Shown here piece by piece: positions 30,423 to 39,342 of a stretch of DNA of 64,000 nt (position 1 is its first letter; each line of letters starts with the position of its first letter). The notes below the pieces were generated by a model. That model made no database searches and was not told the DNA's origin. It saw only the letters and a program-made list of their open reading frames with translations. Made by a program: the position numbers and the translations under genes. Source of the stretch: Actibacterium mucosum KCTC 23349 (GTDB lineage: Bacteria; Pseudomonadota; Alphaproteobacteria; Rhodobacterales; Rhodobacteraceae); assembly GCF_000647975.1 (NCBI RefSeq), contig NZ_JFKE01000002.1:496001-560000 (forward strand). Direction: 5' to 3'.

Positions 30423-31325
30423 TCATTTGGTTAATTCTTGGGCAATCTCCGCGGCCAGTCGGGCGTTGTTCAGAACAAGCTCGATGTTGGACGCCAATGA
30501 CCGGCCCTCGGTCAGCTCGAAAATGCGTTGCAGCAGAAAGGGCGTTACGTCCTTTGCGGCGATGCCTTGCGCGTCAGCCTCGGCCAGCGCGGTTTCGATG
30601 ATCGGGTTGATTTCGGCGGCCGGGATCTCTGCTGATACCGGGATCGGATTGGCGACGACCTGACCACCGTCCAGCCCCATGGCAGCACGCGTTTTGTGCG
30701 CCGCGGCGATCTGGGCGGCGCTGTCGGCGCGCAGCGGCACAGGCAGGTCCGAGCCGCGCGACCAGAAGGCAGGCAGACTGTCGCAGCCATAGCCAATGAC
30801 CGGCGCGCCCAATGTTTCCAGAACTTCCAGCGTTTTCGGAAGGTCCAAGATGGCCTTGGCACCTGCGCAGACCACCGTGACCGGCGTCAGGGAAAATTCG
30901 CGCAGGTCCGCCGAGATGTCAAAACTGTCCTCGGCCCCGCGATGCACCCCGCCAATGCCGCCCGTAGCAAACACCGAAATCCCGGCCAGATGCGCGCAGA
31001 TCATCGTGGCAGCCACGGTTGTAGCGCCAGTGGCACCTTGCGCCACACAGACCGCGATGTCGGCGCGGCTGACCTTCATCACGTCCTTGGCTTGTGCCAA
31101 TTCGGACAGTTGGTCATCGGTCAGCCCGACGCAGACATCGCCGTTCAGCACCGCAATCGTGGCGGGAACCGCACCCTTGGCACGCACCTGAGCCTCGACC
31201 TTGCGGGCGGTTTCCAGGTTCTGCGGATAGGGCATGCCGTGGGTGATGATCGTGCTTTCTAGCGCCACAAGGGCACGGCCCTGGGCGCGGGCCTCGGCAA
31301 CCTCGGGCGAAAGAGTCAGGTTCAT
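30423..31325 (-). CDS. psuG: Pseudouridine-5'-phosphate glycosidase
   Basis: PsuG splits pseudouridine 5'-phosphate into uracil and ribose 5-phosphate, recycling the C-nucleoside from RNA turnover. The 300-residue protein starts at 31325. It has the family blocks ALVALESTIITHGMPYPQN, ATGGIGGVHRG, CAGAKAILDLPKTLE and VANPIPVSAEIP. Its start overlaps the psuK stop by 4 bases, so kinase and glycosidase are coupled. The two enzymes complete the pathway together. It is cytoplasmic. Confidence 0.93.
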   Translation of the reverse strand: MNLTLSPEVAEARAQGRALVALESTIITHGMPYPQNLETARKVEAQVRAKGAVPATIAVLNGDVCVGLTDDQLSELAQAKDVMKVSRADIAVCVAQGATGATTVAATMICAHLAGISVFATGGIGGVHRGAEDSFDISADLREFSLTPVTVVCAGAKAILDLPKTLEVLETLGAPVIGYGCDSLPAFWSRGSDLPVPLRADSAAQIAAAHKTRAAMGLDGGQVVANPIPVSAEIPAAEINPIIETALAEADAQGIAAKDVTPFLLQRIFELTEGRSLASNIELVLNNARLAAEIAQELTK

Positions 31326-32218
31326 TGCGGGTGTTCTCCGGTCACGTAACGCGCGGCGGCCTCAAGGGCGGTATCCAGCGCTTGGGTGTCGTCTTCGCCG
31401 CGCAGTTCGGCGGCAATATGGGCGGCCATGAACGTGTCACCGGCACCGGTAACACGCGTCACCATGACCGCACGCGGCGTGCGCGTCAGGGTCTTGTCCT
31501 GCGTGGCCAGCGTGGCGGGGTTTCCGCCATCGGTCACCAGAACCCGCGCCGCGCCCCGCGCGATCAGCGCGTCTGCCGCCTTGGCCGAGCTTTCGAAACG
31601 GTCCAGACAGATCAACTCGGCCTCGCCCCGGTTCAGATAGATCGTCGCGCGAGGATGGTCCAGCAGCGGCACCAGTCGTTCCGCCTTGCCGGGCGAGGCG
31701 GGGGCAACGCGCAGATCGGCGGCAGCAAATACCGGGCTTTGGGCAATGTCGCGCAACAACGCTGTGGTCAGATTGCCATCCAGCGCGATGGCCCCGTCAT
31801 ACGGCGCCGCGGCACTGCCCAATCTGCCATCTTCCAGTGGGGTCAGGATCTTGGCGCCGGCGGCCTCAAGCGAATGGGCGTCGGCAATGGCCGCGATCAG
31901 GCCATTGGCCCCCTCGACGGCCATGTATCGGTCGGTCGGCAGATCGTCCGAGCGATAAAGGTAATCCGTCACCAGCCCCAGCCGCCGGGTTTCGGCCACC
32001 AATTCGTCCCCCTCGGCATCGCGGCCCACGGCACTCAGCACTGCCGGGATCAGGCCAAACCGGCGCAGGGTCATGGCAATGTTCATCGCCACGCCACCAG
32101 GAATGCGGATGATCCGACCCGGCACGTCCGAGCCGATATCCAGCGGCGTCGTGGCGCGCCCGATCACGTCCCACAGGACCGATCCGATCGCCAGAATGTC
32201 TGGTTTCGTCTGGTTCAT
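31322..32218 (-). CDS. psuK: PfkB-family carbohydrate kinase, probable pseudouridine kinase
   Basis: This 298-residue ribokinase-fold enzyme has the N-terminal GGVAMNIAMTLRRFG substrate lid region and the C-terminal signature RVTGAGDTFMAAH with the catalytic Asp. It phosphorylates pseudouridine at the 5' position for PsuG. The assignment to pseudouridine rests on the 4-base overlap with psuG; the kinase fold alone could take ribose, adenosine or fructose. The upstream cupin gene on the same strand ends 42 bases away. Confidence 0.85.
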   Translation of the reverse strand: MNQTKPDILAIGSVLWDVIGRATTPLDIGSDVPGRIIRIPGGVAMNIAMTLRRFGLIPAVLSAVGRDAEGDELVAETRRLGLVTDYLYRSDDLPTDRYMAVEGANGLIAAIADAHSLEAAGAKILTPLEDGRLGSAAAPYDGAIALDGNLTTALLRDIAQSPVFAAADLRVAPASPGKAERLVPLLDHPRATIYLNRGEAELICLDRFESSAKAADALIARGAARVLVTDGGNPATLATQDKTLTRTPRAVMVTRVTGAGDTFMAAHIAAELRGEDDTQALDTALEAAARYVTGEHPQ

Positions 32219-32260
32219 ACCGCCTATTAGGCGCGCGCCATCGGATGATGCAAGGCCAGA

Positions 32261-32596
32261 TCAACCCTTAAGCGGATAGCGGTCGGGCTCTTCAAACACG
32301 TCGATCACCTTCAAGCCTGCCGGCGCGACTGCGGAATGCTCGACACCTGAGGGGATGTTGTAGCTTTCGCCGGGACGATAGATGCGGGTTTCCCCACCAA
32401 TGGTCAGCGTCAATTCGCCTTCCAGCACGGTGCCCCACTGGCCCTTGTGCGAATGTGGTGGCAATTCCATGGCCTTGTGAAAAACAAAAAACACCGCCAT
32501 GCCATGCGCCCCCTTGATTGCATAAGCTTCGACCACGTCAGGCGGAAACGGGATATCCAAAAGCGGCTGGTTGGTGATGAATTCGGGCAGGTCCAT
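32261..32596 (-). CDS. Small cupin-domain protein
   Basis: This 111-residue single-cupin protein has motif 1 as LPPHSHKGQWGTVLEGELTL and motif 2 as ESYNIPSGVEHSAVAPAG. Histidines and a glutamate are at the metal positions. No function can be assigned; small cupins act as isomerases, dioxygenases or sensors. I chose the ATG at 32596 because GGAG lies 7 bases upstream; the ATG at 32602 is too close to it. It is upstream of psuK on the same strand, and a role in pentose or pseudouridine handling is only suggested by position. Confidence 0.82.
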   Translation of the reverse strand: MDLPEFITNQPLLDIPFPPDVVEAYAIKGAHGMAVFFVFHKAMELPPHSHKGQWGTVLEGELTLTIGGETRIYRPGESYNIPSGVEHSAVAPAGLKVIDVFEEPDRYPLKG

Positions 32597-32661
32597 GGGC
32601 ATTCTCCGTTGCTGGTGCCACATTGGCAGCGCCGAAACAGAAATCAAGCGCCATCCGTGGG

Positions 32662-32698
32662 GCAGGGGGTTGCATCCCCTGCATCAATGGCGTAAACG
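32662..32698 (+). promoter_or_regulatory. Inverted repeat and possible promoter upstream of rpsB
   Basis: GCAGGGG-GTTGCAT-CCCCTGC (32662-32682) is a perfect 7-bp inverted repeat 134 bases before rpsB. A TTGCAT/TAAACG pair (32670-32675 and 32693-32698, 17-base spacing) overlaps it, so it could be an operator or a leader hairpin. The -10 is poor. The remaining leader (32699-32810) may hold the S2 autoregulatory site, but I could not identify its structure. Confidence 0.35.
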
Positions 32699-32815
32699 CG
32701 CGGCACTTCACAGGCGAAGCTTGGGCCGATGGGAGAGACATCCCCTGACGTCCGCCGGTTGGGACCCGTTCCCTGATGGCTTCGCCCAGGCGCAAACCGG
32801 AAAAGGATATTGGAC

Positions 32816-33625
32816 ATGGCGCTCCCTGAATTCTCGATTCGCCAGCTGTTGGAAGCTGGTGTTCACTTTGGTCACCAGACCCAACGCTGGAACCCCCGCA
32901 TGGGCGAGTTCATCTATGGCGAACGCAACGGCATCCACATCATGGACCTGACGCAGACCGTTCCCATGCTGGACGCGGCCCTGAATGCTGTACGCGAAGT
33001 TGCTGCCCGTGGCGGCCGCATCCTGTTCGTTGGCACCAAGCGTCAGGCGCAAAGCCCGATTGCCGATGCAGCTGAGCGTTGCGCGCAATACTACATGAAC
33101 CACCGCTGGCTGGGTGGCACGCTGACCAACTGGAAAACTGTTTCGCAGTCGATCCAGCGTCTGAAAGCCATTGACGAACAGCTGGAATCGGGCGCCGAAG
33201 GCCTGACCAAGAAAGAGCGTCTGGGCATGGAGCGTGAGCAGGCGAAACTGCAGGCCTCGCTGGGCGGCATCCGCGAAATGGGCGGCGTACCGGACCTGCT
33301 GTTCGTGATCGACGTTAAAAAAGAAGACCTGGCCATCGCCGAAGCCAAGAAACTGGGCATCCCGGTTGTGGCCGTCGTTGACACCAACTGTTCGCCGGAT
33401 GGTGTGGATTTCATCATCCCGGGCAACGATGACGCGTCGCGCGCCATTGGTCTTTACTGTGATCTGGCCAGCCGCGCTGCGCTGGACGGTATGTCGGCAC
33501 AGCTGGACGCCGCTGGCGTTGATCTGGGCGAGTTTGAAGAAGCTCCGCTGGAAGAGGTTCTGGTTGCCGAAGAAGGTGAAGCCGCTGCTGAAGGCGAAGC
33601 TGCCGAGGCACCTGCCGAGGCCTGA
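32816..33625 (+). CDS. rpsB: 30S ribosomal protein S2
   Basis: S2 bridges the head and body of the small subunit and helps bind S1 and mRNA. The 269-residue protein has the family motifs [44 protein letters not shown] and [14 protein letters not shown]. It carries an acidic Glu/Ala C-terminal tail common in alphaproteobacteria. The start at 32816 follows AAAAGGA. It is paired with tsf, the usual order. Confidence 0.98.
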   Translation: MALPEFSIRQLLEAGVHFGHQTQRWNPRMGEFIYGERNGIHIMDLTQTVPMLDAALNAVREVAARGGRILFVGTKRQAQSPIADAAERCAQYYMNHRWLGGTLTNWKTVSQSIQRLKAIDEQLESGAEGLTKKERLGMEREQAKLQASLGGIREMGGVPDLLFVIDVKKEDLAIAEAKKLGIPVVAVVDTNCSPDGVDFIIPGNDDASRAIGLYCDLASRAALDGMSAQLDAAGVDLGEFEEAPLEEVLVAEEGEAAAEGEAAEAPAEA

Positions 33626-33710
33626 TCGCCTCGCTGTCACAGAATTGATACCGGCTGCGGATAGGTCCGCGGCTGGGATACCCGTTTAGACCCGTTTGAG
33701 GAGAGCCAAG

Positions 33711-34586
33711 ATGGCAATCACCGCAGCTATGGTGAAAGAACTGCGCGACAGCACCGGCGCAGGCATGATGGACGCAAAGAAAGCGCTGACCGAGACCGAT
33801 GGCGACATGGAAGCCGCCGTTGACTGGCTGCGCACCAAAGGCCTGGCCAAGGCTGCCAAGAAATCGGGCCGCACCGCTGCCGAGGGCCTGGTGGCCGTCG
33901 CTGTTGATGGCGGCAAAGGTGTTGCTGTCGAGGTGAACTCGGAAACTGACTTCGTTGGCAAAAACGCCGAGTTCCAGGAAATGGTTTCTGGCTTTGCCAC
34001 TGTTGCCCTGGGCGTGTCGGATGTGGAAGGTCTGGCCGCTGCCGATCTGAATGGCAAATCGGTTGCCGACACCCTGACCGACAAGATCGCCACCATCGGC
34101 GAGAACATGACCCTGCGCCGCATGGCGTCGGTTGAGGGCGCGCAGGTTGTGTCCTACGTGCACAACGCTGCTGCCGCTGGCATGGGCAAGATCGGCGTGC
34201 TGGTTGCGCTGTCGGGCGAAAACGAAGCCTTCGGCAAACAGGTTGCTATGCACATTGCCGCAACCAACCCTGCCGCGCTGAGCGAAGCTGACCTGGACCC
34301 GGCCGTGGTCGAGAAAGAGCGTCAGGTTCAGATCGACATCGCCAAGGAATCGGGCAAGCCCGAGGCCGTGATCGAGAAGATGATTGTTGGCCGGATGAAG
34401 AAATTCGCCGCCGAGATCACGCTGCTGAACCAGGCCTTCGTGGTGAACCCCGACCTGACCGTTGGCAAAGCCGCCGAAGAGGCTGGCGTTGAAGTGAGCG
34501 GTTTCGTGCGCCTTGAAGTGGGCGAGGGGATCGAGAAGAAAGAAGAAGATTTCGCAGCAGAAGTTGCCAAGGCAGCTCAGGGCTAA
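33711..34586 (+). CDS. tsf: Translation elongation factor Ts
   Basis: EF-Ts exchanges GDP for GTP on EF-Tu. The 291-residue protein begins [20 protein letters not shown], followed by [12 protein letters not shown] of the N-terminal UBA-like domain. The core nucleotide-exchange motif [12 protein letters not shown] is next, then the VALSGEN and [11 protein letters not shown] blocks. The ATG at 33711 follows GAGGAGAGCC. It ends 30 bases before a strong terminator, which closes the rpsB-tsf operon. Confidence 0.98.
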   Translation: MAITAAMVKELRDSTGAGMMDAKKALTETDGDMEAAVDWLRTKGLAKAAKKSGRTAAEGLVAVAVDGGKGVAVEVNSETDFVGKNAEFQEMVSGFATVALGVSDVEGLAAADLNGKSVADTLTDKIATIGENMTLRRMASVEGAQVVSYVHNAAAAGMGKIGVLVALSGENEAFGKQVAMHIAATNPAALSEADLDPAVVEKERQVQIDIAKESGKPEAVIEKMIVGRMKKFAAEITLLNQAFVVNPDLTVGKAAEEAGVEVSGFVRLEVGEGIEKKEEDFAAEVAKAAQG

Positions 34587-34615
34587 TCAGCCCCGGCGAC
34601 ATCGTTGAAAAACAG

Positions 34616-34652
34616 AAAACGGTGCGGAGAAATCCGCACCGTTTTCCTTTTG
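34616..34652. terminator. Strong bidirectional-type terminator after tsf
   Basis: A perfect 13-bp stem AAAACGGTGCGGA/TCCGCACCGTTTT (34616-34628 with 34633-34645) has a GAAA tetraloop. T-rich sequence follows on the plus strand, and the A-rich flank also gives a T-run on the minus strand. It serves rpsB-tsf, and possibly the luxR-type gene from the other side. Confidence 0.93.
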
Positions 34653-34885
34653 TGTCAGTTTTCACTGGGGATGAGGAACAGACACGAAACAGGCGCCAGC
34701 ACATCGATTGAATATAAACCGACGGGCTGGCATTCCGGATAACCGGACAAAAGCCTCATGATCGAAATTACGACCTATCCGCTTCTGGTAAGTTCCCAGG
34801 CCAACGCCACCACTCATGGAACGTCGACAAATTGCCAAACTGGCCCATTTCGGGCCAGTGCGGGAATCCCTACCTTTCAGTGATT

Positions 34886-35704
34886 TCAAGGCTTAATCGC
34901 GAAAATTTGATTTTGGACGGCAGCTTTCAGCACGGCCTGCGCTGTGGTTTCAACATCCAGCACTTCGCGCGCAAGGCGCAGGTGCTTTTCCACGGTGGCA
35001 GATGTCAGCCCAAGGATCGTGGCGATATCCTGGTTGGTTTTGCCGTCGCCAACCCAGGCCAACACTTCACGCTGCCGCTCTGTCAGGTGACGACGGGTGC
35101 CGTAATGGGGCAGGCGGGTAATCTTCAAATGCGCAACATTCGCCACCATTTGCAACACGCGTCCGTGAAGCGCCCAGATCTCGTCGGCCACACTCTGGGC
35201 CGCACCTTTGGGACCAATAAACGCCAGTGCACCACGGTTCCGCGTGCTGTTCTCCTGAAAACTTATTGTATATCCAGAGGTTACACCGTGTTCTTTATTG
35301 AACGCAACAACGCTCAACTCTTCGTCTGTCAGTTTGCCTTGCGCAATTTCATCGGCAATCATTTGCCACGACTGCACGCCGGTATGGGTGTTTGCCCAGC
35401 GCACCATCGGTGCTTTGCGAAACATTTCGCCTTCGACAAATGGTTTCACGTAGCGTTCGCAAGCATTTGACAGCAAAAGGAAATCTTCAGCGGCGCCAAA
35501 GCTTTGTTCGGTGCGGAAATTGGTGAACCCATAGAACAAGCGCGGGAACCCCATTTGCGCGCAGAATTCTGTGAGACAAGCCCACGTGTCTTCAATTGCG
35601 TCGGCTGCGATGATGTCCTCGATTGTCTCAAGAACCTGCGCAGCCGTTGCTTCGTGCATTGCAGGGATCGTCAGGTTGTCGATATTTGCAAAGTTCACCG
35701 TCAT
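34886..35704 (-). CDS. LuxR-family transcriptional regulator
   Basis: This 272-residue protein has a C-terminal GerE-type helix-turn-helix: HLTERQREVLAWVGDGKTNQ, then DIATILGLTSATVEKHLRLA. The N-terminal region of about 190 residues could be an autoinducer-binding-type domain. No luxI gene is near, so if it binds an acyl-homoserine lactone it is a solo. I could not confirm the ligand residues by eye. It lies 227 bases downstream of the RTX glycoside-hydrolase gene on the same strand, with its own TATAAT-like -10, so it may control that gene or only neighbour it. Confidence 0.82.
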   Translation of the reverse strand: MTVNFANIDNLTIPAMHEATAAQVLETIEDIIAADAIEDTWACLTEFCAQMGFPRLFYGFTNFRTEQSFGAAEDFLLLSNACERYVKPFVEGEMFRKAPMVRWANTHTGVQSWQMIADEIAQGKLTDEELSVVAFNKEHGVTSGYTISFQENSTRNRGALAFIGPKGAAQSVADEIWALHGRVLQMVANVAHLKITRLPHYGTRRHLTERQREVLAWVGDGKTNQDIATILGLTSATVEKHLRLAREVLDVETTAQAVLKAAVQNQIFAIKP

Positions 35705-35812
35705 GAATCGCAGTGTTGCATCAACCCAGTCGGGAATTCCATACCCTGACGCTGGGTAAACGCGGGGAATTTTGAGCAGGGTTTCCCCGTCTTACCTTGT
35801 ACTTTTATTTAC

Positions 35813-35827
35813 ATAATACTTATTATA
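35813..35827 (-). promoter_or_regulatory. AT-rich palindrome and -10 before the LuxR-type gene
   Basis: ATAATA-CT-TATTAT is a perfect 6-bp inverted repeat (35813-35826). It overlaps TATAAT on the minus strand (35822-35827), 118 bases before the regulator's ATG. No good -35 at standard spacing was found. A second perfect inverted repeat, TTTGCGC-AAT-GCGCAAA (35913-35929), lies just after the RTX gene stop. Confidence 0.4.
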
Positions 35828-35931
35828 GGTAATTTGCCCATCTCAACACGGCAGCCCCTTCCTGCAAATCGCCAACTAGAAAAAGCATTGTGCGCAGTCG
35901 TGTCGGTTTGCATTTGCGCAATGCGCAAAGG

Positions 35932-38616
35932 TCAAAACACAAAGTCAATCGCGCTAAGCTCTGCTTGCAAGTTTGTCGGATGCAAAGTGACCGCAAAACT
36001 TTGCGCGCCGGCCCGGATGGTAAATGCCCCGTCTTTACCCACAATCACCAGCTGATCGAAGCTGCTGGCCATCCCGCTGACATCGATCCGGTCCAGACCA
36101 GCCTCGAAATCCAGCACAGTATCGGCCGGCCCCACCACAAACAAATCCGCGGCTGCTAGGCCCAGCATTCCATCGGCACCAGAGCCGCCCGACAAGCGTT
36201 CGCTGTCATCCGTTCCCAGAACATAGTCCGTCGCCGCAAAGGTGAAATCCCGCGGTTCCAGCGGGCGTGGTTCATTTTGCCCCTGCCCCTTAACCTCTAC
36301 CATCAACGCTTCGTTGCCCAGCGTGACCAGCCATGTGCCCGGAACCTCGACACTCTTCTTGGTAAAGGGCTGCAAATCGGGCATCGCGCCCCAGTGGCCA
36401 AGATCAATCAGATCGCCATCAGATGGACGAAAATCTTTGATCCGGTCCCGTTCGCCGTCTCCGACAGTCACGACAAAGACATCGGCCCCGATACCGCCCT
36501 CCATATCGTCCAGCCCGGGGCCGTCGATCAGCACGTCATTGCCGGCTCCGCCGCGCAAGCTGTCCTTGCCGTCACCGCCCAAAATGACATCATCGTCCCC
36601 CTCGCCTTCGATCCGATCATCGCCCGCGCCGCCGGAAAGGATATCGTCGTCACCGCCCCCTTCCAGCCAGTCATTGCCCGCTTGGCCAAAGACAACATCC
36701 GGCCCGTCACCGCTCAGAACCTTGTCATCCCCGGCACCGGCCCGTACCTGATCACCATAAGCAGACGTCCCACCTGCGGGTTCCAGCAGATCGTCCCCAT
36801 CACCCGCATAGACCGTTTCAACGGCGCTCTGATGGCTGTCCAGGATCAGGACACGGGCACCTGCAACCTCCAGCAGCAGATCATTGCCGTGCCCTTCAAT
36901 GTCGGCATCCACCACCTGTGCAACGCTGGCGATTTGGGCCAATGTCATTGCATCGCCGTTGATCTCTACCCGGTCCCCTTCGGACGCGTCAAAATCGGTG
37001 ATGACATCCTGCCCGCCGGTTGCGATTTGGAACAGATCGGCGCCGTTACCACCATGCAGCTGGTTTGCGCCCGTGCCACCCGACAACAGGTCGTCGCCCG
37101 GCCCCCCAAACAACTTGTCTGGCCCCGCCTGCCCCAAAAGAACGTCGTCGCCCGCCTGACCAAAAAGGAAATCCCCGGCACCGGCCCCCTCGACCCGGTC
37201 GGCACCCGTGCCGCCATAAAGGAAGTCGATGCTTTCGGCCCCGCGCACATTATCGGCCCCGCCATAACCAAAGGCGAACCCGGCCATCGTGCCATCGGCC
37301 TCGTACACCCTGTCGCCCCCCCGGCTCTCGGCAAACCCATCGCCATTGGCGTCAATGCTCAGATCCTCGTTGCGCATATTGCGCAAAGCCAATTGCCAGG
37401 CATCTACCTGTTGATCCCCGGCATGGGCCTGCGGCGCTTCGTCGGCCGAGTAGACATTCAGGGCAATCGCCAAACTGGGCGGGTGGCTGATCGTAGGGGC
37501 GCCATCGTTGTTATAGGACATCAGGTGCGACGCCCCGGTCTGCGCGCCGGGAAACCAGGCGATCCCGATGCCGTTATCCGTGAACCAGTCCATCGCTTCG
37601 GCAAACAGCGCCTGGTTCTGGTCCACACCGCTCCAATTGATTGCGCCAATGCCTTGCACGTTGGTTTCGGTCACAAGGATATTGTCGTCTTCCAGTACGC
37701 CATAGACGTCCTCGAACACTGCATGCATGTCTTCGACGCGTCTTGCCTGCTTGCCACCCTGCCACTTCGGATAGAAATGCGACGACCAGATCAGATCCTC
37801 GCCCAGCCCATCGCGGATATAGTTCAGCACGCTGCGGTCATCCACCATGACCTCGGCAAAGGGTTTGAACTGCGCCGAAAACGCATAGCCCCCCACAAGG
37901 ATAGGTGTGTCGATTCGGGCGTCAATCATCTGGCCCAAGGCAACCATGTGCTGCGCGTACAGAACGAGGGCAGCATCCTCCCCCTCCTGCGTTTCAGACC
38001 GCACACCGGCCCGCAGATAGGTTGCAGGTTCATTCACGATCTCTGCCCCAACAACTGCTTCCCGCACAGCCGCGTTTTCGGGGTGATCAAGCCAGTTTAG
38101 AAGAAGCGTCCAACCATCTGAAATTCCATTATAAATCGGACCTTCCAGCGCATCGAAAATCTGCTGCGCGGTTTTGTCGGGATCGTAGCCACCGCCGAAC
38201 CGCTGCGCGTCACCACCGAAATAACCAAAAATGACGTCAAACTGTCCGTCCCCCACGGTAACCTCCCGCAGGAAGGTTTCGTACCGCGAATGCAGGGCGC
38301 CGGTTTCGTCGAAACTGTATTCGTTGAACGGCAGGCGCAGGGTGTTGATTTCGGTCTGACCCAGCGTCGCCTTCAAACCTTCGGCGTAATTCTGGGCATG
38401 TCGGTCAAAATTGCCCAGTCCCATCGGCAGGGTCTGAAACTCGGAGTGCCACAGATAGTATTTCTTGTCGGTCGCTTTGTTCTGGTCGGACATACGCCGG
38501 AACAATTCGCCGGTTTCCGGGTCTATCAGAGTTCCCGGTTGACCCTTGTCATAGTCCAGAACCTCGTCGGCCCGAACCTGCAGATTTATGATATTCAGAC
38601 CGGCGGTATCCGACAT
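35932..38616 (-). CDS. RTX protein with N-terminal clan GH-A glycoside-hydrolase domain
   Basis: This is an 894-residue protein without a signal peptide. Residues 1 to about 400 resemble a (beta/alpha)8 glycosidase: the acid/base glutamate is in EIVNEPATYL (E196) and the nucleophile in ILVTETNVQG (E317), 121 residues later, as in GH5/GH39-like enzymes. From about residue 470 come two blocks of RTX nonapeptides (GGTGADRVEG, GGPGDDLLSGG, GGAGDDRIEGEG and others). They bind calcium outside the cell and imply type I secretion. It ends in SAIDFVF, a hydrophobic end as in RTX exporters' substrates. The polysaccharide target is unknown and no type I secretion genes are nearby. Confidence 0.82.
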   Translation of the reverse strand: MSDTAGLNIINLQVRADEVLDYDKGQPGTLIDPETGELFRRMSDQNKATDKKYYLWHSEFQTLPMGLGNFDRHAQNYAEGLKATLGQTEINTLRLPFNEYSFDETGALHSRYETFLREVTVGDGQFDVIFGYFGGDAQRFGGGYDPDKTAQQIFDALEGPIYNGISDGWTLLLNWLDHPENAAVREAVVGAEIVNEPATYLRAGVRSETQEGEDAALVLYAQHMVALGQMIDARIDTPILVGGYAFSAQFKPFAEVMVDDRSVLNYIRDGLGEDLIWSSHFYPKWQGGKQARRVEDMHAVFEDVYGVLEDDNILVTETNVQGIGAINWSGVDQNQALFAEAMDWFTDNGIGIAWFPGAQTGASHLMSYNNDGAPTISHPPSLAIALNVYSADEAPQAHAGDQQVDAWQLALRNMRNEDLSIDANGDGFAESRGGDRVYEADGTMAGFAFGYGGADNVRGAESIDFLYGGTGADRVEGAGAGDFLFGQAGDDVLLGQAGPDKLFGGPGDDLLSGGTGANQLHGGNGADLFQIATGGQDVITDFDASEGDRVEINGDAMTLAQIASVAQVVDADIEGHGNDLLLEVAGARVLILDSHQSAVETVYAGDGDDLLEPAGGTSAYGDQVRAGAGDDKVLSGDGPDVVFGQAGNDWLEGGGDDDILSGGAGDDRIEGEGDDDVILGGDGKDSLRGGAGNDVLIDGPGLDDMEGGIGADVFVVTVGDGERDRIKDFRPSDGDLIDLGHWGAMPDLQPFTKKSVEVPGTWLVTLGNEALMVEVKGQGQNEPRPLEPRDFTFAATDYVLGTDDSERLSGGSGADGMLGLAAADLFVVGPADTVLDFEAGLDRIDVSGMASSFDQLVIVGKDGAFTIRAGAQSFAVTLHPTNLQAELSAIDFVF

Positions 38617-38649
38617 GTCGACCCCTCTTGAACGCGAGGGGTCCGCGGC

Positions 38650-39342
38650 TTAGCCCAATGCGTAGCCTGCGCCGCGCACTGTGCGAACCGGGTCCACCCC
38701 GCCAAACTGACAAAGCGCTTTGCGCAAACGACCGATATGTACGTCCACCGTCCGCGTATCTACATAGATATCGCGCCCCCAGACCCGGTCAAGAAGCTGT
38801 TCACGGCTCCAGACACGGCCCGGTTTCTCCATGAAGGTGCTCAGCAGGCGAAACTCGGTCGGACCCAGCTTTAGCAGCTGTTCGTTGCGGAAAACCTTAT
38901 GGGTTTCTGCATCCAGAACGATATCTTCGAATTCCAGCTGCTCGCCGACCGAGGCCGGGCGCGTGCGCCGCAATTGCGCCCGTACACGCGCCATCAGTTC
39001 CACCACGGAATAGGGTTTGACCACATAGTCGTCCGCGCCGGTCTCCAGGCCGCGCACGCGGTCCACCTCTTCTGACCGGGCCGACAGCATGATGATCGGC
39101 ACGTTGCGTGTATCGGACCGGGTTTTCAGACGGCGGCACACTTCGATGCCCGAAACATTGGGCAGCATCCAGTCCAGCACGATGATGTCGGGTGCCATCT
39201 CGTCGACCAGCAACAGCGCCTCTTCGCCGTTTTCCGCCTTCGACACGTCGAACCCTTCGGCCTCGAGGTTATAGGCCAGAACTTCGCGCTGTGCGGGTTC
39301 GTCTTCTACAACAAGAACGGCTGGTTTTTCGGTCCCAGACAT
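38650..39342 (-). CDS. phoB: Phosphate regulon response regulator
   Basis: This 230-residue OmpR-type regulator has a receiver with VLVVEDEPAQREVL, phospho-Asp in IIVLDWMLPNVSG, and Lys in YVVKPYS. The C-terminal winged helix has KLGPTEFRLLSTFMEKPGR and the recognition part VDVHIGRLRKAL. It binds Pho boxes such as those at 44896-44934. It is the last gene of the pho-pst unit and overlaps phoU by 1 base (TGATG). Confidence 0.96.
   Translation of the reverse strand: MSGTEKPAVLVVEDEPAQREVLAYNLEAEGFDVSKAENGEEALLLVDEMAPDIIVLDWMLPNVSGIEVCRRLKTRSDTRNVPIIMLSARSEEVDRVRGLETGADDYVVKPYSVVELMARVRAQLRRTRPASVGEQLEFEDIVLDAETHKVFRNEQLLKLGPTEFRLLSTFMEKPGRVWSREQLLDRVWGRDIYVDTRTVDVHIGRLRKALCQFGGVDPVRTVRGAGYALG

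Noticed and set aside
36500-37230. Repeated GGxGxD-coding DNA as a tandem repeat or CRISPR array
   Set aside because: The periodicity is protein-level RTX nonapeptides with diverged codons; there are no constant repeat units with unique spacers.
36277-38100. Plus-strand 607-codon frame opposite the RTX glycosidase gene
   Set aside because: It is antisense to strong RTX and glycosidase motifs and has no recognisable motif of its own.
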